DNA from: an uncultured Pelagibacteraceae bacterium
GTDB taxonomy: Bacteria > Pseudomonadota > Alphaproteobacteria > Pelagibacterales > Pelagibacteraceae
Assembly: GCA_902569105.1 (NCBI GenBank)
Contig: CACFTE010000009.1
Span: forward strand, 1-48,015
Length of the DNA: 48,015 nucleotides
Direction: 5' to 3'
Part shown: positions 34,565-44,476 of the stretch, one piece after another
How positions within the stretch are numbered: the first letter of the stretch is position 1
Layout of the letters: every line of letters begins with the position of its first letter
The notes under the pieces: model-generated
Databases searched by the model: none
The model's input: only the letters and a program-made list of their open reading frames with translations
What the model was told of the DNA's origin: nothing
Made by a program: the position numbers and the translations under genes

Positions 34565-36637
34565 ATGTTTAAAGTAGTAAAAAAAGAAATTGAAGTAGCC
34601 GGAAAAAAAATAAGTTTAGAGACAGGTAAAATAGCAAGACAAGCTGATGGTGCTATTATTGCACAATGTGGTGAGACAGTTGTTTTAGCAACAGCAGTAG
34701 GTGCAAAAAAAGTAAATCCAGATATAGATTATTTCCCTTTGTCAGTAAATTATCAAGAGAAGTATTATGCTGCAGGCAAAATTCCTGGTGGATATTTTAA
34801 AAGAGAAGCAAGGCCAACTGAAAGTGAGACATTAATTTCAAGATTAATTGATAGACCTATTAGACCTTTGTTTCCAGATGAATTTAAAAATGAAGTACAA
34901 GTTCTTCCAACAGTAATTTCTTATGACAAAGAAAATGAAGCAGATATATTATCTATAATTGCCTCATCTGCAGCATTGGCAATTTCTGGTATGCCTTTTT
35001 TAGGACCCGTAGGTGCTTCTAGAGTTGGATTTATTAATGGAAAATATGTGTTAAATCCGTCAAAATCAGAAATTAAAAGTTCAAAACTGGATTTAGTTGT
35101 TGCAGGAACAAAAGATGCAGTTTTAATGGTAGAGTCAGAAGCTAGCGGTTTAACAGAGGAAGAAATGTTAAACGCGGTCAAGTTTGGTCACGAAGGTTTT
35201 GTTCCTGTAATTAAAATGATTGAGGACTTGGCTAAAGAATGTAAAAAATCTGATTGGGTTATTGAAAAAAAAGACCTTTCCGAAGTGAAGAAAAAGTTAG
35301 AATCTGAATTTACAAATGATCTTAAGAAAGCATTTTCTATTAGAGACAAACAGGAAAGATCAAATATGATCTCAGAAATTACAGATAAAGCTAAAAAATT
35401 ATATGAAGAGAACGAAGAAATTACAGATTTAGACGTAAACTCTGAACTTAAAAATTTAGAGAAAAAAATTGTAAGAACTGATATTTTAAAAAATAAAAAT
35501 CGTATTGATGGAAGAGGATTGTCAGATGTGAGACCAATAATGTGTGAAGTTGGAATTCTTCCGAGAGTTCATGGATCAGCATTATTTACAAGGGGAGAAA
35601 CACAGGCAATAGTAACAACTACTCTTGGCACATCAGATGATGAACAAAAAATTGAAACTTTAGATGGCCTACAAAAAGAAAGGTTTATGCTTCATTACAA
35701 CTTTCCACCTTTCTCTGTTGGGGAAACCGGCAGAATTGGAACTGGCAGGAGGGAAATAGGACATGGAAAACTAGCATGGAGAGCAATAAACTCTTCTTTG
35801 CCACCAAAGGAAACTTTTCCTTACACATTTAGAATAGTTTCTGAAATAACCGAGTCTAACGGCTCATCATCTATGGCGACTGTTTGTGGTACATCTCTAG
35901 CACTAATGGATGCTGGAGTACCAATAAAAGAACCAGTCGCAGGTATTGCAATGGGATTAATTAAAGAAGGTGATGACTTTAGTGTTTTGTCTGACATTCT
36001 AGGAGATGAAGATCATTTAGGTGATATGGACTTTAAAGTAGCAGGAACTAAGGATGGCATAACATCACTTCAAATGGATATAAAAATAACAGGTATTACA
36101 TTTGAAATTATGGAGCAGGCACTAAAACAAGCTAAAGATGGAAGAATCCATATTTTAGGTGAAATGAACAAATCTATTGCTAAATCAAGAGATAACGTTG
36201 GAAAACATACGCCAAAAATGGAAAAAATATCAGTGGATAAAAAAGATATTGCGACAGTGATTGGAAAGGGAGGAGCAACGATCAGAGAAATTGTTGAACT
36301 TTCTGGAGCTAAGGTTGATATCAATGACGAAGGTGTAGTTACAGTTGCTGCACCAGACGAAGAATCTAGAAACAAAGCAATGCAAATGATTAAAGATTTA
36401 ACTGCAAAACCAGAAATGAATAAAATTTATAACGGGAAAGTAATGAAAATCATGGAGTTTGGTGCTTTCGTCAACTTCTTAGGTAAACAAGATGGACTGG
36501 TTCATATTTCTGAGCTTGCTGATAAAAGAGTAGCAAAAGTAACAGATGTCGTTAAAGAAGGAGACGAAGTAAAAGTTAAAGTAATTGGATTTGACAGAGG
36601 TAAAGTTAAACTATCAATTAAACAAGCGGTGGTTTAG
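34565..36637 (+). CDS. pnp: Polynucleotide phosphorylase
   Basis: A 690-residue 3'-5' phosphorolytic exoribonuclease. Two RNase PH domains (1-~225 and ~300-545, with [18 protein letters not shown] and [16 protein letters not shown]) flank a helical domain; KH ([17 protein letters not shown]) and S1 ([28 protein letters not shown]) complete it. It degrades mRNA and polishes tRNA ends as a trimer. TAA of rpsO is followed directly by ATG of pnp, so the autoregulatory RNase III hairpin known from the E. coli leader has no space here. Confidence 0.98.
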   Translation: MFKVVKKEIEVAGKKISLETGKIARQADGAIIAQCGETVVLATAVGAKKVNPDIDYFPLSVNYQEKYYAAGKIPGGYFKREARPTESETLISRLIDRPIRPLFPDEFKNEVQVLPTVISYDKENEADILSIIASSAALAISGMPFLGPVGASRVGFINGKYVLNPSKSEIKSSKLDLVVAGTKDAVLMVESEASGLTEEEMLNAVKFGHEGFVPVIKMIEDLAKECKKSDWVIEKKDLSEVKKKLESEFTNDLKKAFSIRDKQERSNMISEITDKAKKLYEENEEITDLDVNSELKNLEKKIVRTDILKNKNRIDGRGLSDVRPIMCEVGILPRVHGSALFTRGETQAIVTTTLGTSDDEQKIETLDGLQKERFMLHYNFPPFSVGETGRIGTGRREIGHGKLAWRAINSSLPPKETFPYTFRIVSEITESNGSSSMATVCGTSLALMDAGVPIKEPVAGIAMGLIKEGDDFSVLSDILGDEDHLGDMDFKVAGTKDGITSLQMDIKITGITFEIMEQALKQAKDGRIHILGEMNKSIAKSRDNVGKHTPKMEKISVDKKDIATVIGKGGATIREIVELSGAKVDINDEGVVTVAAPDEESRNKAMQMIKDLTAKPEMNKIYNGKVMKIMEFGAFVNFLGKQDGLVHISELADKRVAKVTDVVKEGDEVKVKVIGFDRGKVKLSIKQAVV

Positions 36638-36639
36638 TA

Positions 36640-36861
36640 ATGCAGGATCAACAAATAATTAATATTATTGCAAATCTTAAAGGTCGTAGAAATTATGAAG
36701 AAAAAAAAGCTGCAAAACTTGGATTTGCATCATTGTATGAATATTTTGAGTACAAAATTATAAAAGAAAAGGAAGCTGCAGAAGATAAGAAGCAAGAATT
36801 AGAAGAGTCAAAAACTAGTGAACAAATAAAAAAAACTAAGAAAAGTTGCAGTTGTTGTTAA
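36640..36861 (+). CDS. Small conserved-looking protein of unknown function, cysteine-rich end
   Basis: A 73-residue protein starting two bases after the pnp stop, so probably cotranslated. The N-terminal half (IINIIANLKGRRNYEEKKAAKLGFASLYEYFEYKI) looks like a compact helical unit. The middle is charged and probably helical or disordered, and the end is KSCSCC, a potential metal-binding or redox-active tail. I do not recognise a named family. Its last 26 bases overlap the tiny minus-strand ORF downstream of fabI. Confidence 0.7.
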   Translation: MQDQQIINIIANLKGRRNYEEKKAAKLGFASLYEYFEYKIIKEKEAAEDKKQELEESKTSEQIKKTKKSCSCC

Positions 36862-36973
36862 CTAAAATTTTTTTTCTATTTCTTTTGAGTTTCCTTTTTT
36901 CTTTGAAAGAAAGTTTTGCTTTTTTCATAACACTAGAATCTTTAAATGATTTACCACTGTAACGTTTAGACAT
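36836..36973 (-). CDS. Tiny basic protein downstream of fabI (45 residues, tentative)
   Basis: An ORF from ATG 36973 to TAG 36836-36838 encodes a very basic peptide beginning MSKRYSGKSFKDSS, followed by a lysine/arginine-rich stretch and ending in VNNNCNFS. It begins one base after the fabI stop (TAAAATG), spacing typical of translational coupling. It fills what would otherwise be a 113-base gap. I know no family for it, and lysine-rich ORFs arise easily in AT-rich DNA, so it is tentative. Confidence 0.42.
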   Translation of the reverse strand: MSKRYSGKSFKDSSVMKKAKLSFKEKRKLKRNRKKILVNNNCNFS

Positions 36974-36974
36974 T

Positions 36975-37760
36975 TTACGTTATGTTTTTTGGATCTGGCA
37001 TTCCTACTTTGTTATATCCAGCGTCTACATAATGTATTTCTCCAGTAACACCTCCAGCCAGATCACTTAATAAATATAAAGCAGAATTTCCAACATCATT
37101 AATATCTACATTCCTTTTTAAAAAGGAATGATCCTCATTCCATTTATATAAAAATTTTGCATCCCCTATTGCTGATGCTGCCAATGTTTTAATTGGTCCT
37201 GCACTTATTGCATTTACTCTAATTTTTTTCATACCTAAATCTCTTGCAAGATATTTTACACTTGCTTCTAATGCTGATTTACAAACCCCCATCACATTAT
37301 AGTTTGGTATAGCTTTGGTAGACTCATAAGTAAGTGTGATCATACTTCCATTTGGTCTCATTATCTTCGCTGCTTCTCTTGCAACTTCAGTAAATGAAAA
37401 GCAAGAAATAAGCATACTTCTTAAAAAGTTTTCTCTAGTTGTATTTAAATATTCTCCAGATAGTTCAGATTTGTCTGAGAAAGCAATAGCATGGACTATA
37501 AAATCAATTTCTCCTAAGTTAGATTTAATCTCCTCAAACAATTTGATCACATCCTCTTTTTTTTCTACATCGCAGCTAAATGTGGATTTTGAATTTAACT
37601 TTTCTGCCAATGGAATTACCCTTTTCTTTAAAGCATCTCCCAGATATGTGAATGAAAGTTCAGCCCCAGCTTCTGCAAGTTTTTGAGAAATACCCCAGGC
37701 AATGGATCTTTCATTTGCCACACCCATGATTAAACCTTTTTTACCTTTCATTAAGCTCAT
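36975..37760 (-). CDS. fabI: Enoyl-ACP reductase (NADH)
   Basis: A 261-residue short-chain dehydrogenase of the FabI class, catalysing the last reduction of fatty-acid elongation. The dinucleotide motif is GVANERSIAWGI, and the active-site Tyr-x6-Lys is YNVMGVCK. INAISAGPIKTLAA and HYVDAGYNKVG are family-typical. It lies three bases after fabB, in the order fabA-fabB-fabI common in alphaproteobacteria. Confidence 0.96.
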   Translation of the reverse strand: MSLMKGKKGLIMGVANERSIAWGISQKLAEAGAELSFTYLGDALKKRVIPLAEKLNSKSTFSCDVEKKEDVIKLFEEIKSNLGEIDFIVHAIAFSDKSELSGEYLNTTRENFLRSMLISCFSFTEVAREAAKIMRPNGSMITLTYESTKAIPNYNVMGVCKSALEASVKYLARDLGMKKIRVNAISAGPIKTLAASAIGDAKFLYKWNEDHSFLKRNVDINDVGNSALYLLSDLAGGVTGEIHYVDAGYNKVGMPDPKNIT

Positions 37761-37763
37761 AAT

Positions 37764-38975
37764 TTAAACCTTTTCAAAAATTAAAGTTGCGTTTGTTCCA
37801 CCAAAGCCAAAACTATTGGACATTACTGAATTTAATTCAACATTTTTTTCGGTTTGTGTAACTATAGGGAATTTTTTCGCATCTTCGTCCATTTCGTTTA
37901 TATTTACTGAAGCTGTTATAAAATTATTTTTCATCATAATAAGACTGTATATTGCTTCATGAACTGAAGCAGCTCCCAATGGATGTCCTGATAAAGACTT
38001 AGTTGAACTAATTTTCGGAATTTCAGCTCCAAAAGTTTCTCCAACAGCATTTAACTCTGTTATATCTCCAACCGGGGTTGAGGTTCCGTGGGTATTTAAA
38101 TAATCAATTTTATTTTTTGAGGTTGCAAGTGCCATTTTCATACATCTTATAGCTCCTTCACCAGATGGAGCTACCATATCATATCCATCTGAAGTTGCGC
38201 CATAGCCAGTTAACTCAGCATAAATTTTTGCACCTCTTGCTTTAGCTCTCTCATATTCTTCAAGCACCAATACACCAGCCCCACCAGCAATAACAAATCC
38301 ATCTCTAGTTTTATCATAAGCTCTCGATGCCTTTTCAGGTGTATCATTATATTTAGACGATAATGCTGTCATGGCATCGAACATAGCAGTCATCGCCCAA
38401 TGAATTTCCTCACTTCCTCCTGCGAAGACAATATCCTGTTTGCCCATTTGAATTAGTTCCATTGAATTCCCTATACAGTGACCACTAGTTGCACATGCTG
38501 AACTCATTGTATAATTGGTACCTTTAATTTTAAAAGGTACAGCAAGAGTTGCAGATGCCGTACTGGCCATAGTTCTTGGCACTATGAAAGGTCCCATTAA
38601 TTTAGGAGTTTTTGCTCGTGTTTTATCTGCTGCTAAAATCACGTTCTCTATTGAAGGACCACCTGAACCCATAACAATACCAGTTTTAAAGTTGCTCACG
38701 TCATTTTCCTCTAATCCAGAGTCTTCAATTGCCTCTTTCATGGCTATATAATTATAAGCAGAACCAGAACCCATAAATCTTATTGTTTTTCTATCAATAT
38801 GATCTTCAAGTTTAATATTCGGCTTCCCATGGACGTGACTTTTAAGATTATGTTCTTTATATTCCTCAGAAAATGAAATTCCTGATTTTGAATTAATTAA
38901 AGATTGTTTAACTTCTTCTTGATTATTTCCTAAGCAAGACACAATACCTAATCCTGTAATAACAACTCTTCTCAT
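37764..38975 (-). CDS. fabB: Beta-ketoacyl-ACP synthase I
   Basis: A 403-residue condensing enzyme. The nucleophile is the cysteine in [12 protein letters not shown]; the two catalytic histidines lie in [12 protein letters not shown] and [13 protein letters not shown]. It elongates unsaturated acyl-ACPs from the FabA branch. The start overlaps the fabA stop by one base, implying coupled translation of the unsaturated-fatty-acid pair. Confidence 0.95.
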   Translation of the reverse strand: MRRVVITGLGIVSCLGNNQEEVKQSLINSKSGISFSEEYKEHNLKSHVHGKPNIKLEDHIDRKTIRFMGSGSAYNYIAMKEAIEDSGLEENDVSNFKTGIVMGSGGPSIENVILAADKTRAKTPKLMGPFIVPRTMASTASATLAVPFKIKGTNYTMSSACATSGHCIGNSMELIQMGKQDIVFAGGSEEIHWAMTAMFDAMTALSSKYNDTPEKASRAYDKTRDGFVIAGGAGVLVLEEYERAKARGAKIYAELTGYGATSDGYDMVAPSGEGAIRCMKMALATSKNKIDYLNTHGTSTPVGDITELNAVGETFGAEIPKISSTKSLSGHPLGAASVHEAIYSLIMMKNNFITASVNINEMDEDAKKFPIVTQTEKNVELNSVMSNSFGFGGTNATLIFEKV

Positions 38976-39475
38976 TATTTAAACAATCCAACCTTTAAAT
39001 TTTCAGCAGAATAAATTTTTTTTCCATCAGCTGAAAGGATACCATTTGCAAGCCCAACTGTTGTTTCTCCTTTAATAAGTATTCTTTTCATTTCAATTTC
39101 ATACATTGCCATTTTAACATTTTTTAATACTTCACCAGTAAACTTTACTGCACTAACCCCCAAAGCCCTTCCTCTTCCAGGGTTTCCAAGCCAGCCAAGA
39201 TAAAAACCAACAAGTTGCCACATCGCATCTAGGCCCAAACATCCAGGCATAACCGGATCTTCTTTGAAGTGACAATTAAAAAACCACAAATCATCTTTAA
39301 TGTCTAATTCTGCTTTAATTAATCCTTTTTTATATGCTCCAGTATTTTCGCTAATTTCTGTAATTCTGTCAAACATCAGCATCGGAGGAAGAGGCAACCT
39401 GGCATTTCCTGGTCCAAATAAGCCGCCCTCTCCGCAGTTAATTAGTTCATCGTAACTATAGGAGTTTTTTTTCAT
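38975..39475 (-). CDS. fabA: 3-hydroxydecanoyl-ACP dehydratase/isomerase
   Basis: A 166-residue hot-dog-fold enzyme that makes the cis double bond in anaerobic-type unsaturated fatty acid synthesis. The active-site histidine is in [26 protein letters not shown], which also carries the catalytic aspartate. [10 protein letters not shown] is the usual N-terminal motif. It diverges from irr across 69 bases containing a palindrome that resembles an Irr box. Confidence 0.96.
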   Translation of the reverse strand: MKKNSYSYDELINCGEGGLFGPGNARLPLPPMLMFDRITEISENTGAYKKGLIKAELDIKDDLWFFNCHFKEDPVMPGCLGLDAMWQLVGFYLGWLGNPGRGRALGVSAVKFTGEVLKNVKMAMYEIEMKRILIKGETTVGLANGILSADGKKIYSAENLKVGLFK

Positions 39476-39525
39476 AAAAGTTTTACCTTAATACTTGATT
39501 TCAGATAAATATAATATTAATATAG

Positions 39526-39542
39526 TTTAGAATTATTATAAA
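39526..39542. promoter_or_regulatory. Irr-box-like palindrome before irr
   Basis: TTTAGAA-TTA-TTATAAA lies two bases before the irr ATG. The iron-control element bound by Irr in Rhizobiales is close to TTTAGAA-NNN-TTCTAAA; here one position differs. Its placement at the start codon suggests autorepression, and it may also affect divergent fabA. The consensus is recalled from published regulon work, not computed here. Confidence 0.5.
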
Positions 39543-39544
39543 GT

Positions 39545-39964
39545 ATGAATAAAATTAATATAAATTTTATTGCAAAATTAAGAACTTCTGGTCTTCGTCC
39601 AACGAAACAAAGATTAAAAATCTGTGATATATTATTCAATAGGGAAAAAACCTTCCACTTTTCAATTAATGACCTAACAAAAATTTTAGAAATTGAACAT
39701 AATGAAAAAATTTCATTAGCTACAGTTTATAACACAGTTCACGCTTTCAAAAAAAAAGGTTATTTAAAAGAGATACACATTGGAAATGAAATGTCATATT
39801 TTGATACAAATACATCGTCTCATCATCATTTTTACGATGAGCAGACAAAAGAGTTAACTGATATTAGTTCTAATGAAGTAGAAATAAAAAAAATCCCAAG
39901 TCCTCCTAGTGGAAAAAAAATTGATGGAGCAGAGGTTATCTTCAAAATTTCTAAGAAAATCTAG
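39545..39964 (+). CDS. irr: Irr-type iron/heme-responsive regulator (Fur family)
   Basis: A 139-residue Fur-family protein. LRTSGLRPTKQRLKICDILF and ISLATVYNTVHAFKKKGYLKE form the winged helix. The central SYFDTNTSSHHHFYDEQTKELTDI closely matches rhizobial Irr (YFDTNVTTHHHYY), including the HHH heme-binding motif; the N-terminal Cys-Pro heme motif of some Irr proteins is absent. Irr senses iron through heme status and controls iron uptake, heme and peroxide genes. Position beside fabA is also seen in Rhizobiales, and katG follows on the same strand. Confidence 0.87.
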   Translation: MNKININFIAKLRTSGLRPTKQRLKICDILFNREKTFHFSINDLTKILEIEHNEKISLATVYNTVHAFKKKGYLKEIHIGNEMSYFDTNTSSHHHFYDEQTKELTDISSNEVEIKKIPSPPSGKKIDGAEVIFKISKKI

Positions 39965-39981
39965 TTTATAATCATTCTAAA
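39965..39981. promoter_or_regulatory. Irr-box-like palindrome before katG
   Basis: TTTATAA-TCA-TTCTAAA, one mismatch from the Irr element TTTAGAA-NNN-TTCTAAA and with the mismatch in the opposite arm from the copy before irr. It ends five bases upstream of the predicted katG -35 hexamer, so a bound regulator could touch RNA polymerase from upstream (activation) or block it. Confidence 0.52.
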
Positions 39982-39985
39982 CTAC

Positions 39986-40014
39986 TTGACTTTATATAAC
40001 TAAGGTCCTATATT
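39986..40014 (+). promoter_or_regulatory. Candidate katG promoter
   Basis: TTGACT (39986-39991) and TATATT (40009-40014) lie 17 bases apart, one of the closest sigma-70 matches seen in the window. The start would fall near 40021. A strong ribosome binding site, GGAGG (40027-40031), lies six bases before the katG ATG. Together these suggest katG can be strongly expressed from its own promoter despite following irr. Confidence 0.65.
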
Positions 40015-40025
40015 TTACCTAATAG

Positions 40026-42248
<2,223 letters not shown>

Positions 42249-42262
42249 GAAGGAATAAACTT

Positions 42263-42856
42263 ATGGCGGAAATGAGTTTTGAAGATTTTTACAACGTACC
42301 AGATCTAAAGTTTGATATATCTAGGTTGAGAAAAGATCTAGATAAAGTTCTAGAGAGAAAAAAATTTAAATCTCCTGGAGTAACTCATTTTGGAGCTATT
42401 TCACTAAATAGAGTTCCAAATGATGAAAGTTCTGTTGAAGGTAATAATGTGCGAGGAAAATACTGGACTATTGCTGATGAAACAGGCAAAGAAGTTTCCA
42501 GAGACATTGATATAGATGAATCTAAATATACTGAACTTGTACCAGAGTTTGAGGATACTTATTTCAAGGAGGTTTACGAAACTCTAAAAAATAGATTTAA
42601 ACTTGGACGAGTAAGATTATTACTGAAGGAACCAAGATCCACATTAAGTTGGCATAAAGATCCCGAGCCAAGATTGCATATACCTATTGTTACAAATAAA
42701 GGGTGCATGATGGTAATAGAAAACGTTGCAAAACATATGCCAGCAGATGGAACTGCAACTATCACTAATAATAAAAAATTTCATAATTTTTTTAATGGGG
42801 GAGAGCAAGCAAGAGTACACCTTGTAGCCTGTGTTTTAGAAGATCCTTTCAATTAA
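42263..42856 (+). CDS. Aspartyl/asparaginyl beta-hydroxylase-like 2OG-Fe(II) oxygenase
   Basis: A 197-residue protein starting 14 bases after katG, with an AAGGA ribosome binding site in the gap. The oxygenase core has STLSWHKDPEPRLHIPIV, where His and Asp of WHKD are expected iron ligands, then VIENVAKHMPADGT and KFHNFFNGGEQARVHLVACVL with the distal histidine and a 2OG-binding arginine. Substrate is unknown. Probable cotranscription with katG suggests a link to oxidative or iron stress, but only by position. Its stop overlaps the convergent SH3-protein stop (TTAA). Confidence 0.78.
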   Translation: MAEMSFEDFYNVPDLKFDISRLRKDLDKVLERKKFKSPGVTHFGAISLNRVPNDESSVEGNNVRGKYWTIADETGKEVSRDIDIDESKYTELVPEFEDTYFKEVYETLKNRFKLGRVRLLLKEPRSTLSWHKDPEPRLHIPIVTNKGCMMVIENVAKHMPADGTATITNNKKFHNFFNGGEQARVHLVACVLEDPFN

Positions 42857-43308
42857 TTTGGTAGCTTACCCCAATAGTCATTAAAGATTAACCATCCAGA
42901 AATATTTTCGTTACTTGTCTTACACCAATTTTGTTTGCACTTCGAAATTAAGATAAGTTTTCCTTTTTGTGCAACAGCTAATGGCTCTGAAAATTTTGTA
43001 GGTTTTGAAAATATAAATTGATTTTTTGTTAATATTACCGAGGAAGACTTTCTCAACTGGGAAGTATGTATCCATCCACTGTTAAGTTTATGATCAATAA
43101 TTCTTCTAAAATTTTCTTTTTTATCAATTACTTTAATAGGTAAATTTTTTTTTAGATAAATATACTTAATCGGATATTCAAAACTTGGGCCATACCGAAC
43201 GTTTACTTTATTATTTTTAAGCATCACAAATTCCTCTGAAAAAGATGTTTGAATTGGAAAAAAAAATATAAGATAAAATATAGAGATAAATATTATCCGC
43301 ATATACAA
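42853..43308 (-). CDS. Secreted bacterial SH3-domain protein
   Basis: A 151-residue protein with an N-terminal signal peptide (IIFISIFYLIFFFPIQTSFS) and two SH3-like repeats: KNNKVNVRYGPSFEYPIKYIYLKKNLPIKVID...WIHTSQL and a second unit ending SGWLIFNDYWGKL. Such modules often bind peptidoglycan or partner proteins in the periplasm. Start choice is between ATG 43308 and ATG 43302; both overlap the end of the ThiF-like gene. Alphaproteobacteria often carry an SH3 gene in this dut/coaBC neighbourhood. Confidence 0.78.
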   Translation of the reverse strand: MYMRIIFISIFYLIFFFPIQTSFSEEFVMLKNNKVNVRYGPSFEYPIKYIYLKKNLPIKVIDKKENFRRIIDHKLNSGWIHTSQLRKSSSVILTKNQFIFSKPTKFSEPLAVAQKGKLILISKCKQNWCKTSNENISGWLIFNDYWGKLPN

Positions 43309-44042
43309 TTTTTTATTTTGTTAAATTTAATTATTCTCATTTTTAAATTTAATGTATTTAAAATCAATATTGAATTTTCTAAAGAATTTTTAGTTCCCAA
43401 TATTGATTTTAAAACTTCATTTGCCTGCAAAGATCCAATTATACTTGCGTTAGTTCCGAGTATTCCCTCTTGATCACAATTTAAAATTTCATCAGATGGT
43501 TTATTTTGATAAAAACATTCCAAGCACGATCTTTTATTATTTTTAAAATCAAACGAAAAAATATGTCCATCAAATTTGCTTATGGCACCAACAACTAATT
43601 TTTTTTTATATTTAATACAATTTTTATTAAGTAAAAACTTAGTGTTAAAATTATCAGAGGCATCAATTATAATGTGATACTTAGTGATTAAACTTTTTAT
43701 ATTATTTTGTTTAATTTTTTTTTTAAAAATTTTAATTTTTACAAAAGGATTTACTAACTTTAATTTTTGTTTAATCGCATCGACTTTAAATTTATTTAAA
43801 TCAGCAGTACTAAAGAGTGTTTGTCTATTTAGGTTAGATAAAGTGACTTTATCATGGTCAATTACTCCAATTTCACCAACACCAGCTCTACATAATAAAT
43901 CAGCAATTGGACAACCTAAACCTCCTGCACCAACAATAAACACTTTTGCTTCGCTAATTTTTTTCTGACCAGATAAACCAACATTTTTTAAAATTATTTG
44001 CCTAGAATATCTATCTAGATAATTTTTACTTACTAGTTTCAT
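43293..44042 (-). CDS. MoeB/ThiF/HesA-family E1-like adenylyltransferase
   Basis: A 249-residue protein. RYSRQIILKNVGLSGQKK opens the family; the nucleotide site is FIVGAGGLGCPIADLLCRAGVG, followed by DHDKVTLSNLNRQTLF. The first zinc pair is CLEC (173, 176); the second normally CxxC is CIC at 246-248, next to the end. It activates the C-terminal glycine of a ubiquitin-like sulfur carrier (MoaD, ThiS or similar); which one is unclear. It overlaps dut by four bases and the SH3 gene by 16. Confidence 0.87.
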   Translation of the reverse strand: MKLVSKNYLDRYSRQIILKNVGLSGQKKISEAKVFIVGAGGLGCPIADLLCRAGVGEIGVIDHDKVTLSNLNRQTLFSTADLNKFKVDAIKQKLKLVNPFVKIKIFKKKIKQNNIKSLITKYHIIIDASDNFNTKFLLNKNCIKYKKKLVVGAISKFDGHIFSFDFKNNKRSCLECFYQNKPSDEILNCDQEGILGTNASIIGSLQANEVLKSILGTKNSLENSILILNTLNLKMRIIKFNKIKNCICG

Positions 44043-44476
44043 TTACCTGTTGATCCGAAACCACCTTCTCCTCTGATAGTTGAAGGCAAACTTTCTACTT
44101 CTTCAAAAGTAGCTTTAATTATAGGAACCAAAACCATTTGAGCAATTCTATCTTCATTGTTAACTATAAAATCTTTAATTCCATGGTTATAAAGAATTAC
44201 TTTCAACTCTCCTCTATAGTCACTATCTATCGTGCCGGGGGTATTTAAAACAGAAATATTATTTTTTGCAGCAAGTCCTGACCTTGGTCTTATCTGTACT
44301 TCAGTATTGTCCGGTATCGCTATAGATAATCCCGTAGGTATCATACAAGATCTTTTCGGTATTATTACTATAGGTTTGTCTAAAAAAGCCATAAGGTCCA
44401 TCCCCGAAGATCCATCCGTTTTATATTTTGGTAATTTTACTTTAGAATTAAGTCTTTTAATAAGTATTTTAACCAT
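44039..44476 (-). CDS. dut: dUTP diphosphatase
   Basis: A 145-residue trimeric dUTPase that keeps uracil out of DNA and makes dUMP. The five motifs are visible: SSGMDLMA (I), RPRSGLA (II), GTIDSDYRGELKVIL (III), DRIAQMVLVP (IV) and the C-terminal P-loop-like RGEGGFGSTGK (V). Its start overlaps the coaBC end by eight bases; dut-coaBC is a widely conserved pair. Confidence 0.97.
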   Translation of the reverse strand: MVKILIKRLNSKVKLPKYKTDGSSGMDLMAFLDKPIVIIPKRSCMIPTGLSIAIPDNTEVQIRPRSGLAAKNNISVLNTPGTIDSDYRGELKVILYNHGIKDFIVNNEDRIAQMVLVPIIKATFEEVESLPSTIRGEGGFGSTGK

